Source: Mesorhizobium sp. (GTDB taxonomy: Bacteria > Pseudomonadota > Alphaproteobacteria > Rhizobiales > Rhizobiaceae). Taken from it: a stretch of 64,000 nt of DNA. Below are positions 10,445 to 20,719 of the stretch, in pieces; positions within the stretch are counted from its first letter, which is position 1, and each line of letters starts with the position of its first letter. The notes below the pieces were generated by a model, which was given only the letters and a program-made list of their open reading frames with translations, ran no database searches and was not told the origin of the DNA. The position numbers and the translations under genes were made by a program. The DNA lies in the NCBI RefSeq assembly GCF_016793485.1, contig NZ_JAEULZ010000030.1, positions 124,001 through 188,000 of the forward strand, in the 5' to 3' direction.

Positions 10445-12286
10445 TCAATTGTCCTTTGCGGGCGTCCGTGCGCCCAACGCATCGGCAGCCCCTTCGTTCA
10501 TCGCCTGTCCAACACGCCTCGGCGTTGCCAGCGGCGTCGGCGTCGGTTCGGGGATGTTGCCCTTCATCAGGCTGCGGCCCGCCTGTATGCCGCCCGCGAT
10601 CTGCAGTTCCAGCCGCTCGGCGTCGCGTCGGCGGACGTCCTCGATGACTGCTGCGACCTCTTCCTCGCTCGCGCCAAGCTTGCCGATGGTCTCTCCGCCG
10701 AAGATGAGCGCGGATTCGAATGTCTCGCGGATCTGGTAGTCGACGCCGGCATCCATCAGGCCGATCGCAGCGCCGCGATCGTAGGCTCGCGCCAGCACGG
10801 GCACGAGCGGAAACTCCTCGCGCATGTTTTCGGCAATGCGGATCGCGGCCTCGGCCTTGTCGACGCAGATGAGCACCGCGCGGGCGCGACCGGCACCGGC
10901 GGCATGCAGGATGTCGAGCCGCATACCGTCGCCGTAATAGACCTTGAAGCCGAAGTCGGCGGCCGCCTGGATCATCTCGACATCATTGTCGATGATGGAG
11001 ACGTCTATGCCGCGCAGCAGCAGCGGCTGGCTGGCGATCTGGCCGAACCGGCCGAAGCCGATGATCAGCACGCTGCCGTTCAGGCCGTCGGCAACATCGA
11101 CGCCGTCCAGCGTCTGCTCCTCCTTGGGCATGAACGTCCGCAGCAGGATGATGGCGAACGGCGTGAGCACCATCGAAACGATGATGATCGCAGTGAGGAT
11201 CGCATTCGCTTCGCCGTCGATGATGCCGACGGCGGTCGCGGCGGCGTAGAGCACGAAAGCGAACTCGCCGCCCTGCGCCATGATGACGGCGCGCTCCATT
11301 GCGTCGGCATGGCTGGAGCGCAGGAAGCGGGCGACGGCGTAGATGCCGACAGCCTTCATGACCATGTAGGCGATGACGTAGATCACCACAGTCTGCCAGT
11401 TGGCCGCAATCACCGACAGGTCGAGCGACATGCCAACAGCCATGAAGAAGAGGCCGAGCAGGATGCCGCGGAAGGGTTCCACGTCGGCTTCGAGCTGGTG
11501 CCGGAAGGTCGATTCGGAAAGGAGAACGCCGGCAAGGAAGGCGCCCATCGCCATGGAGAGCCCGCTCGACTGCATGACCAGCGCCGAACCGAGGACGACC
11601 AGCAGGGCGGCGGCGGTCATCACCTCGCGCGCGCCGGAGGACGCCAAAATGCGGAAGAGGGGATTGAGCAAATAGCGTCCAGCGACGATGAGGCCGGCGA
11701 TCGCGCCAAGTCCGATGGCGACATCGGTCAGCCGCTGCGACATGGTCATCTCACCGCCGCCCGGCGCGAGGAAGGCGACGAGCGCGAGCAGCGGAACGAT
11801 CGCCAGGTCCTCCAGCAGCAGAATGGAGATCATCTGCTGGCCACGTGGTGAGGACACCTCACCACGCTCCTCCAGCACCTGCATCACCACCGCAGTGGAG
11901 GTCAGGACGAAGCCCGCGCCTGCCACGAACGAAACGGACCACGGGAACCCGCCGATGACGCCGACGAGCGTCAGCAGGAAGGCGCAGAAGCCAACCTGCA
12001 ATGCGCCGAGCCCGAAAATCTCCTTGCGGAGCCCCCATAGACGGGACGGTTGCATTTCGAGCCCGATGATGAACAGGAACATGACGACGCCGAGTTCGGC
12101 AACCTGCAGGATCGCCTCGGGCTCGGAGAAGATTGCGAGGCCGAATGGGCCGATGACCAGACCGGCGGCAAGATAACCCAGGATGGAGCCCAGTCCGGCA
12201 CGTCGGAAGATCGGCACAGCGACGACGCCCGCCGTCAGCAATGCGACGACCTGTACGAGTTGAGTGCCCGAAGCCTCTGCCACCAT
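10445..12286 (-). CDS. CPA2-family monovalent cation:proton antiporter with RCK (TrkA-N) domain, KefB/KefC-like
   Basis: This 613-aa protein has about 12 hydrophobic segments in residues 1-380 (Na+/H+ exchanger fold, with GYLAAGLVIGPFGL near the N-terminus). A cytoplasmic RCK_N domain with the nucleotide motif LIIGFGRFGQ lies near residue 408. Family members exchange K+ or Na+ for H+ and are gated by nucleotide or glutathione adducts. No KefF/KefG partner is adjacent, and I cannot tell whether glutathione controls it. The C-terminal ~70 residues, rich in Pro and Thr, are not conserved family sequence. Confidence 0.88.
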   Translation of the reverse strand: MVAEASGTQLVQVVALLTAGVVAVPIFRRAGLGSILGYLAAGLVIGPFGLAIFSEPEAILQVAELGVVMFLFIIGLEMQPSRLWGLRKEIFGLGALQVGFCAFLLTLVGVIGGFPWSVSFVAGAGFVLTSTAVVMQVLEERGEVSSPRGQQMISILLLEDLAIVPLLALVAFLAPGGGEMTMSQRLTDVAIGLGAIAGLIVAGRYLLNPLFRILASSGAREVMTAAALLVVLGSALVMQSSGLSMAMGAFLAGVLLSESTFRHQLEADVEPFRGILLGLFFMAVGMSLDLSVIAANWQTVVIYVIAYMVMKAVGIYAVARFLRSSHADAMERAVIMAQGGEFAFVLYAAATAVGIIDGEANAILTAIIIVSMVLTPFAIILLRTFMPKEEQTLDGVDVADGLNGSVLIIGFGRFGQIASQPLLLRGIDVSIIDNDVEMIQAAADFGFKVYYGDGMRLDILHAAGAGRARAVLICVDKAEAAIRIAENMREEFPLVPVLARAYDRGAAIGLMDAGVDYQIRETFESALIFGGETIGKLGASEEEVAAVIEDVRRRDAERLELQIAGGIQAGRSLMKGNIPEPTPTPLATPRRVGQAMNEGAADALGARTPAKDN

Positions 12287-12423
12287 GCGCTATCCCGACG
12301 TGTTGATACCGACGCGCATGTGCGGCCGGCCAAGGAAGCGTTCAAGATAGGATGCGACCGGGCGATCGAACAGCCCGATTTACGACAAGTGGCGGACGAT
12401 CTGGCCTGATCTGTGTAGCGTGC

Positions 12424-12975
12424 CTACTGACGAGCGATTGCACCGACCGCCGTGTCGTCCACGCGCTTGAGGCTCATGCCTATGACAGGTATCATCGACT
12501 CCTCGACCCGGACGGAGATGGTCACATTCATCGTGTCGTCGTTGGGCAGGCGCGCCTGCATGACGCCGCGCAGGTCATTTCGAAGGATCGCGAACACGAC
12601 CTTTCGGTCGTTAACGACATTACCAGCCGTGATGTCGAGGCCAGTGCCAGCCGCGCCGTCCATGAATTGGCCCTTGTAGCCGACGGCGGCATTCTGAGCG
12701 ACCGTGGCCGTCATCTTTTGCGTGAAGACGCCGACGCGACAGTTGCCATCCAGCGTCATGCCGAGGTTCTTGGTCGGCATCAAGCCGGCAAAGGTGCAGT
12801 TGAACTTGGTGCCCTTGTACTTGCCGGCGACGATTTCGCCGGCGCCAGTCCATGTACCTTCGATCGACCGGAAGAACTGCTTATCGCGCTCAGCCGCATA
12901 CACCGTGTCGATGCCGGCAACACCGGTTGCCGTTACGGCAAGCGAGAAGGCTGTGGCGAGAACTTTACGCTTCAT
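12424..12975 (-). CDS. Secreted hypothetical protein with signal peptide
   Basis: This is a 183-aa protein with a clear Sec signal peptide (MKRKVLATAFSLAVTATGVA, cleavage probably after VYAA). The mature part begins with the WTGAGEIVAGKYKG region, looks mainly beta and has two Cys residues. It resembles small periplasmic proteins common in Phyllobacteriaceae. I do not recognise a function. The ATG at 12975 is chosen because the signal peptide starts there; a start 17 codons upstream would spoil it. It stands alone on the minus strand. Confidence 0.65.
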   Translation of the reverse strand: MKRKVLATAFSLAVTATGVAGIDTVYAAERDKQFFRSIEGTWTGAGEIVAGKYKGTKFNCTFAGLMPTKNLGMTLDGNCRVGVFTQKMTATVAQNAAVGYKGQFMDGAAGTGLDITAGNVVNDRKVVFAILRNDLRGVMQARLPNDDTMNVTISVRVEESMIPVIGMSLKRVDDTAVGAIARQ

Positions 12976-13087
12976 CGAGGGGCACCCGGCAACGCATGGA
13001 ATATGGAAACGACCTGCCGGAACCATGACCAGAAATGGTTAATGGAAAGTCTATGCCGGGTGATTTGGCGGGCTTTACGCGATGAGT

Positions 13088-14140
13088 TCAGCCGTCTTCG
13101 CGACCAGCTTCCCTGCGCGTGAAGGAGGCCAGCGCTGCAAGGAAATCCGACATTCCCGGCCGCTTCAGCGCGGTGAAGGGCAGAGGCCGCGTCACCTCCA
13201 TCGCCGCGACGCCGATACGCGCCGTCATCATGCCGTTGACGACACCCTCGCCGAGCTTGGCCGAAAGCTTGGCGGCAAGCCCCTGGCCGACGATCTGGTG
13301 GACAAAATCGTCGCCGGCGGCGATGGCGCCCGTCACTGCAAGATGGGCAAGGACACCGCGCGCCAGCCTGAAGAAACCAAGCGTTCCGGGGCGGCCGCCA
13401 TAAAGTTCCGACAGGCGGCGGATCAGCCGGCCGGCCTCGAACAGCACATAGGCGAGATCGACCAGTGCCCTCGGGCTGACGGCGGTGACGACCGACACCC
13501 GCTTCGCGGCGTCCAGAATCAGTTTCTGCGCGCGCTTGTCGAGCGGGGTCATGAGTTCTACCTCGGCGATTCGCACGAGGTCCGCGCCATCGACGATGTC
13601 GCCCTCCAGTTCCTTGAGTGCGCGGCGGCCCGCCGCTGTCTCCGGCTTGGCAGCAAGGAAAGTCGTCAACTCGCCGACCAGCCTGCGCGCAATCTTGGGA
13701 TCGTCCCGGGAGATGGCCTCGAGTGCCTGCGCGCGCAACTTTTCGACGGACGCCAGCCGTGCGATCGCCAGCGCTTCGCGACCGAGGACGACCACCAGCG
13801 CCAGCGCGGCGATGACAGCAAGGCCAGCGGCCATCCAGCCAAGCCATTCGGCCCGGGCAAACAACTCGCGGATGAGCTGGTCCATCCAGAGACCAAAGGC
13901 GAGCGAAACAAGAACGCCGACCGCCGAGGCGAGAATGGCGCCCGCCCGGAAGCGTCGCCTTGGCGCGACGGGCGGAGCGGGCACGTCGTCGGTCGGGGTG
14001 TCGAACACATCGATTTCGGCCGGCGTCACCACCACCTGTGACTTGTCGAGGGCGCGGGGCCTGCGCTGCGTCGGCGGCTCCACGGCAGGTGCGCGTTCAG
14101 GTTCGATGCGGAAGGACGCCGGTTTTCTCGGGCCGGTCAT
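13088..14140 (-). CDS. ycjF: YcjF/TIGR01620 (DUF697) family inner-membrane protein
   Basis: This 350-aa protein has a disordered, Pro- and Arg-rich N-terminus (1-65), two membrane helices (about 70-90 and 100-125), and a DUF697 C-terminal domain. That domain contains the DLAYVLFEAGRLIRRLSELYGGRPGTLGF segment. It is the usual partner of YcjX, and the pair is linked to envelope stress in Proteobacteria. Its exact activity is unknown. Its ATG overlaps the ycjX stop by 4 bp (ATGA), a sign of translational coupling. Confidence 0.88.
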   Translation of the reverse strand: MTGPRKPASFRIEPERAPAVEPPTQRRPRALDKSQVVVTPAEIDVFDTPTDDVPAPPVAPRRRFRAGAILASAVGVLVSLAFGLWMDQLIRELFARAEWLGWMAAGLAVIAALALVVVLGREALAIARLASVEKLRAQALEAISRDDPKIARRLVGELTTFLAAKPETAAGRRALKELEGDIVDGADLVRIAEVELMTPLDKRAQKLILDAAKRVSVVTAVSPRALVDLAYVLFEAGRLIRRLSELYGGRPGTLGFFRLARGVLAHLAVTGAIAAGDDFVHQIVGQGLAAKLSAKLGEGVVNGMMTARIGVAAMEVTRPLPFTALKRPGMSDFLAALASFTRREAGREDG

Positions 14141-15612
14141 GCGAGGTGGTCTCCGATCAGGAATTGCAGCGCGCGGTCAAGGCGGATGTGCGGCAGTGAG
14201 AGCTTGAGGCCGTCGGCGTCGCGCTCAAGTTTCGGCGGGCGGAAGCGGACGAAGCGGATCGGCGATTCGTCCTGCCGGGCAGCCTCCGCGCCCTCGTCAA
14301 AAATCGCGTCGATCTTCTCCGGCAGGTCGCCGGGAAAGATCGCGGTTTCCGTCTTGCCGTCGAACGTCTCGCCGCTGATCGTCTCGCCCTTGAGCGGTGT
14401 GCCTATGATGACGGGCAGCGTTTCGCGGCCCTGCCTGACGGTTCCCTCGCGGGTGGCGCGAACGGCCGCCATGGCCAGCACCTCGACCGAGGCGCCGGAA
14501 AAGTCGGCGCGCTGGATGGCGCGGTCGGCGAGCCGCCGTACGATCGCCTGCAGCCGGTCGTGGCTTTCATGGTGAAGGTGATCGGCTTTAGTCGCCGCGA
14601 TGAGGATGCGGTCGATTCGGCGTGAAAAAAGGTCGGTCAGGAAAGCATTCTTGCCCGGCCGGAAACAGGCAAGGATTTCGGTCAACGCGCGCTCGAGGTC
14701 GGCGACGGCGCCAGGACCGGCGTTCAGCGCCTGCATCGCGTCCACGAGCACGATCTGGCGATCGAGCCGCGTGATGTGCTCGCGAAAGAACGGCTTAACG
14801 ACATGCGTTTTGTAGGCTTCGTAGCGCCGCTCCATCATCGCCTGGAGCGAGCCTTGACGGGGACGGTTCGGCGAAAGACGGGGCAGGGGCGCGAAGGTCA
14901 GCGCAGGCGACCCGTCGAGATCACCGGGCATCAGAAAGCGGCCTGGCGGCAACGTCGAGAGGGCACGCTCGTCGAGCTTGCACGCAAGCAGATAGGCGGT
15001 GAAGGACTCAGCGAGCCTCCGGGCGGTCATCTCGTCCGCATCGGCATTTGGATCGACCGTCTCGGCAACCTTGCGCCATTCGGCCGAGAGTCCGGCGCGG
15101 ACGGGGAGTCCGGCAAGTTCGAAGGCATCCGCGGAAAATTCGGCGTAGCTCTTGCCGAGCAGCGGCAGGTCGAGCAGCCATTCGCCGGGATAGTCGACGA
15201 TATCGACCGACAGCCGACCGCTGGAAAAGAGACGCCCCCAGCCGGAAGCCGATTCGAAATCGATCGTCAGCCTGAGTTCGGAGATTGCCCGCGTCGACTC
15301 CGGCCAGATCCGGCTGTCGACGAGCGCCTCGATATGATCCTCATACTGGAAGCGCGGCACCGCGTCGTCGGGTTGTTCCTCGAGAAAAGCGCGCGCGATG
15401 CGCCCGGACTTGCGCGCCTCGAAAAGAGGCAGGCGTCCGCCATGGATGAGGTTGTGCACGAGTGCCGAGATGAACACCGTCTTGCCGGCGCGCGAAAGGC
15501 CGGTGACTCCGAGGCGGATCGATGGCGAGCCGAACAGCGAGGACGCGCGGCCTGCGAAGGTGTCGAGCGCGATCCGCGCTTCATCGGTGAGAGTTGTCAG
15601 CGAAGTCGCCAA
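14137..15612 (-). CDS. ycjX: YcjX family P-loop protein
   Basis: This 491-aa protein has a Walker A motif VTGLSRAGKTVF about 40 residues in and a VDIVDYPGEWLLDL Walker B/G3-like element. Later motifs are LVDAMQALNAGP and IAATKADHLHHE (NKxD-like). These define the YcjX family of GTPase-like proteins that work with membrane protein YcjF. The start is a TTG at 15612 with GAGGGCAG upstream, giving the usual LTDEARIALD opening. Longer in-frame extension would add 70 unconserved residues. It forms an operon with ycjF. Confidence 0.88.
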   Translation of the reverse strand: MATSLTTLTDEARIALDTFAGRASSLFGSPSIRLGVTGLSRAGKTVFISALVHNLIHGGRLPLFEARKSGRIARAFLEEQPDDAVPRFQYEDHIEALVDSRIWPESTRAISELRLTIDFESASGWGRLFSSGRLSVDIVDYPGEWLLDLPLLGKSYAEFSADAFELAGLPVRAGLSAEWRKVAETVDPNADADEMTARRLAESFTAYLLACKLDERALSTLPPGRFLMPGDLDGSPALTFAPLPRLSPNRPRQGSLQAMMERRYEAYKTHVVKPFFREHITRLDRQIVLVDAMQALNAGPGAVADLERALTEILACFRPGKNAFLTDLFSRRIDRILIAATKADHLHHESHDRLQAIVRRLADRAIQRADFSGASVEVLAMAAVRATREGTVRQGRETLPVIIGTPLKGETISGETFDGKTETAIFPGDLPEKIDAIFDEGAEAARQDESPIRFVRFRPPKLERDADGLKLSLPHIRLDRALQFLIGDHLA

Positions 15613-15679
15613 AATCTGCCCTCGGCATGTGCAGGCAGCATATAGGGGAACGAAACCGCCTTTGAAATGGCAGGCCCGA

Positions 15680-16183
15680 TCAGTCGCCGGTCGGTATGTG
15701 GAAGGCTTCCAGACGGCCCTTGCCCGGTGCTGCCTTGTCCAGGCTTCCCGGAAAGCCGATGACCGCCAGACCGGCTGTTGGAAAACCGAGCCCGAGCGTC
15801 GACAGCGCGGCCGGTTCGCCATCGCCTGAAAGCGCCGTGGCGAGGTCTTCCATCATCGGATTGTGCCCGATGACGAGGATCGATCCGCCGGTCGCGTTGT
15901 CTCGGATAAGATCAAGATAGAAGGCAGCGTCTTCGCTGTAGAGCCGCTCGTTAAAGACGATGCGGCCGGTGTCGGCTTCGCCGGCAACCTCTTGCAAGGT
16001 CTGGCGCGCGCGCACCGCGGTGGAGCAGAGCGTCAGGTCCGGCATGTAGCCGCGCAGGCGCATCTCGATACCCGTCCTGCCGGCGTCGATACACCCGCTC
16101 CCCTCCAGAGGGCGATCGAAATCGCGCATCCCCGGCAACGCCCACTGCGCCTTTGCGTGCCGGAGCAGATAGAGCCTGCCCAA
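15680..16183 (-). CDS. sixA: SixA-type phosphohistidine phosphatase (histidine phosphatase superfamily)
   Basis: This 167-aa protein starts GRLYLLRHAKA, the RHG catalytic motif of the histidine phosphatase superfamily in its SixA form (RHAK). The second catalytic His is in ILVIGHNPMMEDLA. SixA removes phosphate from histidine on Hpt domains or PTS proteins. The TTG at 16183 is preferred because AGGGGAG lies 7 bp upstream and homologues start at this point; ATG 16207 is the alternative. An Hpt protein is encoded 10 kb away, but I see no evidence linking them. Confidence 0.82.
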   Translation of the reverse strand: MGRLYLLRHAKAQWALPGMRDFDRPLEGSGCIDAGRTGIEMRLRGYMPDLTLCSTAVRARQTLQEVAGEADTGRIVFNERLYSEDAAFYLDLIRDNATGGSILVIGHNPMMEDLATALSGDGEPAALSTLGLGFPTAGLAVIGFPGSLDKAAPGKGRLEAFHIPTGD

Positions 16184-16419
16184 GACTTTCCTCCCCTGGA
16201 CTTCCATCGTTCGCGCGGTTTTAGAGATGCCCGGGGCTTGGGGCAACAGGAGTCGCGGGCGGCTGCCGCACCGTGCAAATTCCCGGCAAAGATGCCGCAG
16301 CGGAAGCGCGGAAACTGGCACGCACCTTGCTTTTGACAATTGCGTGAGGGCAGCGCCAAATAAGCTTGTGCCGCATTTTGTGCCCGAATATATAGGCGCC
16401 GAAAAAGCGGGTTACGTGG

Positions 16420-16845
16420 GTGAGTCGAATGAATGATTTCGTGACTTCCGATTATGTGCCCTCCGACGACGAGCCGTTTATGAGCGAACGGCAGAGGTCC
16501 TACTTCCGGGCCAAGCTCATCGCCTGGAAAAGCGACATCCTCCGGGAAGCTCGCGAAACCCTCGAAATCCTGCAGCAGGAAAATGCCAACCACCCCGATC
16601 TTGCAGACCGTGCGTCGTCCGAGACGGATCGCGCGATCGAACTGCGCGCGCGCGACAGGCAGCGCAAGCTGATCGCCAAGATCGACTCTGCCCTGCAGCG
16701 GATCGAGGAAGGCACCTACGGTTATTGCGAAGAGACGGGCGAACCCATCGCGCTCAAGCGTCTCGACGCCCGTCCCATCGCCACGCTTTCGATCGAAGCG
16801 CAGGAGCGACATGAGCGGCGCGAGAAGGTCTATCGCGACGACTGA
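16420..16845 (+). CDS. dksA: DksA, RNA polymerase-binding transcription factor (reduced-cysteine form)
   Basis: DksA binds the RNA polymerase secondary channel and cooperates with (p)ppGpp. The 141-aa protein has the coiled coil with ADRASSETDRAIELRARDRQRKL, including the tip region, and a C-terminal zinc-finger remnant YGYCEETGEPIALKRLDARP. Only one of the four zinc-ligand Cys of E. coli DksA is present; the others are Thr, Leu/Ser and Ala. Such Cys-poor forms occur in other bacteria and may be less sensitive to zinc and oxidants. The GTG start at 16420 matches homologue length; ATG 16429 is also possible. Confidence 0.9.
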   Translation: MSRMNDFVTSDYVPSDDEPFMSERQRSYFRAKLIAWKSDILREARETLEILQQENANHPDLADRASSETDRAIELRARDRQRKLIAKIDSALQRIEEGTYGYCEETGEPIALKRLDARPIATLSIEAQERHERREKVYRDD

Positions 16846-16870
16846 GCGGATAAGACGAGCGACACAGAAT

Positions 16871-16897
16871 AAAAAAGCGGCCGATGGCCGCTTTTTT
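16871..16897. terminator. Bidirectional rho-independent terminator after dksA
   Basis: A perfect inverted repeat AAAAAAGCGGCC-GAT-GGCCGCTTTTTT lies between convergent dksA and the FliO-like gene. The T-runs on both strands make it a strong two-way terminator. Confidence 0.9.
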
Positions 16898-16917
16898 ATT
16901 TGGCTGACGCTGCGTCA

Positions 16918-17808
16918 CTATCGATTGTTGTTGGACAATTCGCCGAGCAGCTTGGTCATCTCGTCATCGAGCGTCATCTCGACCGGAACGGGAGCTTTCT
17001 TCGGCGCCGGCGGATCGAAGATGCTGGCGTCGAACGAACTCGGATCGAAGGAGGGCGGCGGCGGGCTCGCATCGAACGTCACCTCAAGCTCCCTGAGCAG
17101 CGCGTCGTCCAGGTTGCTGGTCGGAGCTGGCTGGTAGCGTCCGACCGACGAGGACATCGCCGCCGGCAAGGGCGGAAGCGAAGCCGCAGGCAGCCGCGAC
17201 GGCGCTGGTCTGGCTGGCGGCGCCATGTCCCTGGCTGCCGGCGGACGCGTTCCTGTCTGGCGCACCGGGCGCGTCGGCGGCGGCGCGCGTTCCGGTGCGC
17301 GCGGCGGTTGTGGGCGTTCCGGTTGTCTTGCGGGCTGGGGTGGAGCCGCGCGCGCCGGCGGCGGAGCAGCCTGGATAGGCTCGGGCGCACGCTGGCGTGG
17401 CGCAGGCGGAGCCTGGGGAACGGTCGGAAGCGGCGGAAGACCTGGCACCTGCGCCTGCTGTCCCTCGAATTCGCCGTCGTCGCCAAACACCGATTGCGCG
17501 CGCCGGCCACCGGAAACGCGGATTTCCCGTTCCACCACGACGTCCGTTGGACCGCCGATCAGGAGAAGGTGCTCGATCTCGTCGCGTCGGACCAGAACCA
17601 GCCGGCGATGGCTGTCCACGGCGGTCGCATCCATCACGGCAAGGCGGGTCTTGCGGTTTCGTCCACCGGCAACAAAGGTGCCAAACGTCATGCTGCGGAC
17701 CAGACGCACGACAACAAGTACGATGACGAGCAGGATCAGGGCGGCAAGCGTCCAGATGACGGCGGTGGCAAATTCGGCGCCACCAACCCCTGCAAACCAA
17801 TCGCTCAT
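16918..17808 (-). CDS. FliO-like membrane protein with long proline-rich tail
   Basis: This 296-aa protein has an N-terminal membrane helix (about 12-36). A compact ~60-residue domain follows, with RLAVMDATAVDSHRRLVLVR and HLLLIGGPTDVVVE, resembling FliO (PF04347), a factor for assembly of the flagellar export gate. Residues ~135-230 are very rich in Pro, Ala and Arg and probably disordered, and a short acidic C-terminal region follows. No flagellar genes are nearby, so a flagellar role is inferred from the domain only. ATG 17808 has GAGG upstream. Confidence 0.6.
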   Translation of the reverse strand: MSDWFAGVGGAEFATAVIWTLAALILLVIVLVVVRLVRSMTFGTFVAGGRNRKTRLAVMDATAVDSHRRLVLVRRDEIEHLLLIGGPTDVVVEREIRVSGGRRAQSVFGDDGEFEGQQAQVPGLPPLPTVPQAPPAPRQRAPEPIQAAPPPARAAPPQPARQPERPQPPRAPERAPPPTRPVRQTGTRPPAARDMAPPARPAPSRLPAASLPPLPAAMSSSVGRYQPAPTSNLDDALLRELEVTFDASPPPPSFDPSSFDASIFDPPAPKKAPVPVEMTLDDEMTKLLGELSNNNR

Positions 17809-18121
17809 CGACAACCTCGTGGCTACGACCAAAGCGGCGAACCCGGATTCGGAAGCGCCGTTACCGTTCCATTTTCTTGTCCGACCATCGGGCAGCCGTG
17901 AAGGAAGATTCGCGCTTTCCGACCGATGTATTCAGAGCGGGGACAGTAACCCTTGACGGCAGGAGTCCGCAAGTTGCCTTTCCATAAGCGTTTTTTGGCC
18001 TCGAAAGGCTAGCCGGCAGCTTTTTCCCGGGCGCATTTGGGCCGCAGACCTTTTCCCGCCCGCCCGAATATGATTCAACCGGTCGGCGGCAGGGGAGCCG
18101 TCTTTTCGGGAATCACCCTTG
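17809..18121. other. Divergent intergenic region between FliO-like gene and cckA
   Basis: This 313-bp region should hold promoters for both genes. A CTTGAC hexamer near 17952, like the rhizobial -35 consensus, points toward cckA, but no convincing -10 follows at the right spacing. A T-rich stem-like stretch lies near 17988-18025. I see no open reading frame of note. Confidence 0.4.
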
Positions 18122-20719
18122 ATGACACGCGAGCCACGCGGCGATTTCTATCCATTACCGATCGTGGACCAGAACACGCGTCCCGGCGCTGTCACGCGTC
18201 TCATCGTCTTCATCGTCGTGCTGACCGGCGCGGCGATCGTGTTCGGCATTTTCCGCGAGCGGCTCGGGGACCCCTTCCTGCTCGGGATGCTGGGCGTCCT
18301 GGCCATGATCGGCGTCGGTTACCTGTTCGCCACGGCGATCGGCTTCGTGCAGGTCGCGCCGCGCTCGACCACAGACGAATTGTCGAAGGCATTCGTGGAT
18401 TCGACGCCGCAAGGACTTGTCGTCACCGACATCAAGGGCCGCATCGTCTATGCCAACAAGGGCTATGGCGAGATGACCGGGGCTTCGTCGGCGACCGATA
18501 TTCGCACGGTAGAGAACCTTCTCTCGGACATTCCAGAAGCGTCAGCCATCGTCTACCGGCTGGCATCGGGTTTGCGCGATGGCATCGCCGGCGACGGTGA
18601 ATTCCGCTTGTCCCAGTCGATCCGTCCGGGCTCCGAACCAGGCGCACGCTGGTACCGGGTGAGCGCACGCACCTTCAATGCACCGGGCCGGCGGCAGCCG
18701 CTGCTCGCCTGGCAGCTTGACGACATATCGCGCGAACGCGCCGAGCAGGAGCGCTTCTTCCTCGACCTCCAGAAGGCGATCGACCACCTCGACCATGCGC
18801 CAGCCGGTTTCCTCGCAACAGACCAGGAAGATCGCGTCACCTACATCAACGCCACCCTGGCGGAATGGCTGGGCTTCGACCTTGCGAGCTTCACGCCGGG
18901 CGCGACGACACTTCCCGAAATCGTTGCCGGCGACGGCATGGCTTTGATCCGCTCGGTGAAGGCCGACCCCGGGACGACGCGCAATGCCGTCATCGACCTC
19001 GACCTGGCGACCGTCACGGGAGAGATCCTGCCGGTCAGGTTCATGCACCGCGTGACCGCCAACCGGGACGGCGTTGCGGGTCCGAGCCGGACCATTGTCC
19101 TCAACCGCACGCAGGGTTCCGACGCATCAGCCGAACTGAGGGCCTCGGAAATCCGCTTTACGCGCTTCTTCAACTCGACGCCGATGGCGATCGCTGGCGT
19201 CGACCTGCTGGGACGGATCGTGCGCACCAACGCGCCCTTCCTGTCGCTATTCTCCACCGTGGTCGACCGCGACGCCGTCGATCACAAGATCCGCCTCGAT
19301 ACGGTGATCCACGATCGCGACCGGCCAGCCTTCTCCGCAGCCCTGGAAAAGGCGCGCCTGCGCCAAGCCAACATCGCGCCGATCGATACCGTGCTACCGA
19401 ACGACGAGGAGCGCCACATCCGCTTCTACGTCAACGCCGTGGCAGAGGGCACCGGCGGGGAGGAGGCAGAGGAAGCCGCGATCGTCTACGCCGTCGACAC
19501 CACCGAGCAGAAAGCGCTCGAAGGCCAGATGGCGCAGAGCCAGAAGATGCAGGCAGTCGGGCAACTCGCCGGCGGCATCGCTCACGATTTCAACAATGTG
19601 CTGACGGCCATCATCATGGCGTCGGACCTGCTGCTGACAAACCACAGGCCGTCGGACCCGTCCTTCCCGGACATCATGAACATCAAGCAGAACGCCAACC
19701 GCGCCGCCTCGCTGGTGCGGCAACTGCTTGCCTTCTCGCGCAAGCAGACGCTGCGGCCCGAAGTCTTGAACCTGACCGACGTGCTGGCCGACCTTCGCAT
19801 GCTGTTGGCACGGCTGGTCGGCAACAAGATCAAGCTCAAGGTCGACCATGGTCGCGACCTCTGGCCGGTCAAGGTGGACATCGGCCAGCTGGAGCAGGTC
19901 ATCGTCAATCTGGCGGTGAACGCGCGCGACGCCATGCCTGAAGGCGGCGACCTGACGGTGCGCACCAAGAACGTCACGGCCGAGGACGTCGGCGCGTTCG
20001 GCTATCGCGAACTCGTGCCGGCCGACTATGTCGTCGTCGAGGTCGAGGATAACGGCACCGGCATCCCGCCAGACGTGCTCAAGAAGATTTTCGAACCGTT
20101 CTTCACGACGAAGGAGGTCGGCAAGGGCACCGGCCTCGGCCTCTCCATGGTCTATGGCATCATCAAGCAGACCGGCGGCTTCATCTACTGCGATTCCGAG
20201 GTCGGCAAGGGCACGGTGTTCCGCATCTTCCTGCCGCGTCATGTACCGGGTGTGGTGACGCAGCCGGATGCCGATGGCCAGGTCGCCCAGCCGAGCGAGA
20301 TGCCCCCGCCGCCTGTGAAGTCGCCCGACACCGCCCGCGATCTGTCCGGTTCGGCGACCGTGCTTCTTGTCGAGGACGAGGACGCGGTGCGCATGGGCGG
20401 GGTGAGGGCGCTTACCTCGCGCGGCTACACGGTCCACGAGGCGTCGTCCGGAGTCGAGGCGCTGGAAATCTACAACGAGCTCGGCGGACAGGTGGACATT
20501 GTCGTTTCGGACGTCGTCATGCCCGAAATGGACGGGCCGACCCTGCTCGGCGAATTGCGCAAGCTCCGGCCCGACATCAAGTTCGTCTTCGTGTCCGGCT
20601 ACGCAGAGGATGCCTTCGCCAAGAATCTGCCTGCCGACGCGAAGTTCGGCTTCCTGCCGAAACCCTTCTCGCTGAAGCAGCTGGCAACCGTCGTCAAAGA
20701 GGTACTGGAGGCGGACTGA
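18122..20719 (+). CDS. cckA: Cell-cycle hybrid histidine kinase CckA
   Basis: CckA phosphorylates ChpT and thereby CtrA and CpdR, controlling the alphaproteobacterial cell cycle. The 865-aa protein has two N-terminal membrane helices (about 25-75), PAS-type domains (about 90-450) and a dimerisation/phospho-acceptor motif [14 protein letters not shown] with His near 487. An ATPase domain carries the N box (LAVNARDAM), DNGTGIPP and [15 protein letters not shown]-terminal receiver follows, with VLLVEDED and the acceptor Asp in [12 protein letters not shown] near 797. This order and length are those of CckA. TTG 18119 immediately precedes the chosen ATG. Confidence 0.95.
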   Translation: MTREPRGDFYPLPIVDQNTRPGAVTRLIVFIVVLTGAAIVFGIFRERLGDPFLLGMLGVLAMIGVGYLFATAIGFVQVAPRSTTDELSKAFVDSTPQGLVVTDIKGRIVYANKGYGEMTGASSATDIRTVENLLSDIPEASAIVYRLASGLRDGIAGDGEFRLSQSIRPGSEPGARWYRVSARTFNAPGRRQPLLAWQLDDISRERAEQERFFLDLQKAIDHLDHAPAGFLATDQEDRVTYINATLAEWLGFDLASFTPGATTLPEIVAGDGMALIRSVKADPGTTRNAVIDLDLATVTGEILPVRFMHRVTANRDGVAGPSRTIVLNRTQGSDASAELRASEIRFTRFFNSTPMAIAGVDLLGRIVRTNAPFLSLFSTVVDRDAVDHKIRLDTVIHDRDRPAFSAALEKARLRQANIAPIDTVLPNDEERHIRFYVNAVAEGTGGEEAEEAAIVYAVDTTEQKALEGQMAQSQKMQAVGQLAGGIAHDFNNVLTAIIMASDLLLTNHRPSDPSFPDIMNIKQNANRAASLVRQLLAFSRKQTLRPEVLNLTDVLADLRMLLARLVGNKIKLKVDHGRDLWPVKVDIGQLEQVIVNLAVNARDAMPEGGDLTVRTKNVTAEDVGAFGYRELVPADYVVVEVEDNGTGIPPDVLKKIFEPFFTTKEVGKGTGLGLSMVYGIIKQTGGFIYCDSEVGKGTVFRIFLPRHVPGVVTQPDADGQVAQPSEMPPPPVKSPDTARDLSGSATVLLVEDEDAVRMGGVRALTSRGYTVHEASSGVEALEIYNELGGQVDIVVSDVVMPEMDGPTLLGELRKLRPDIKFVFVSGYAEDAFAKNLPADAKFGFLPKPFSLKQLATVVKEVLEAD

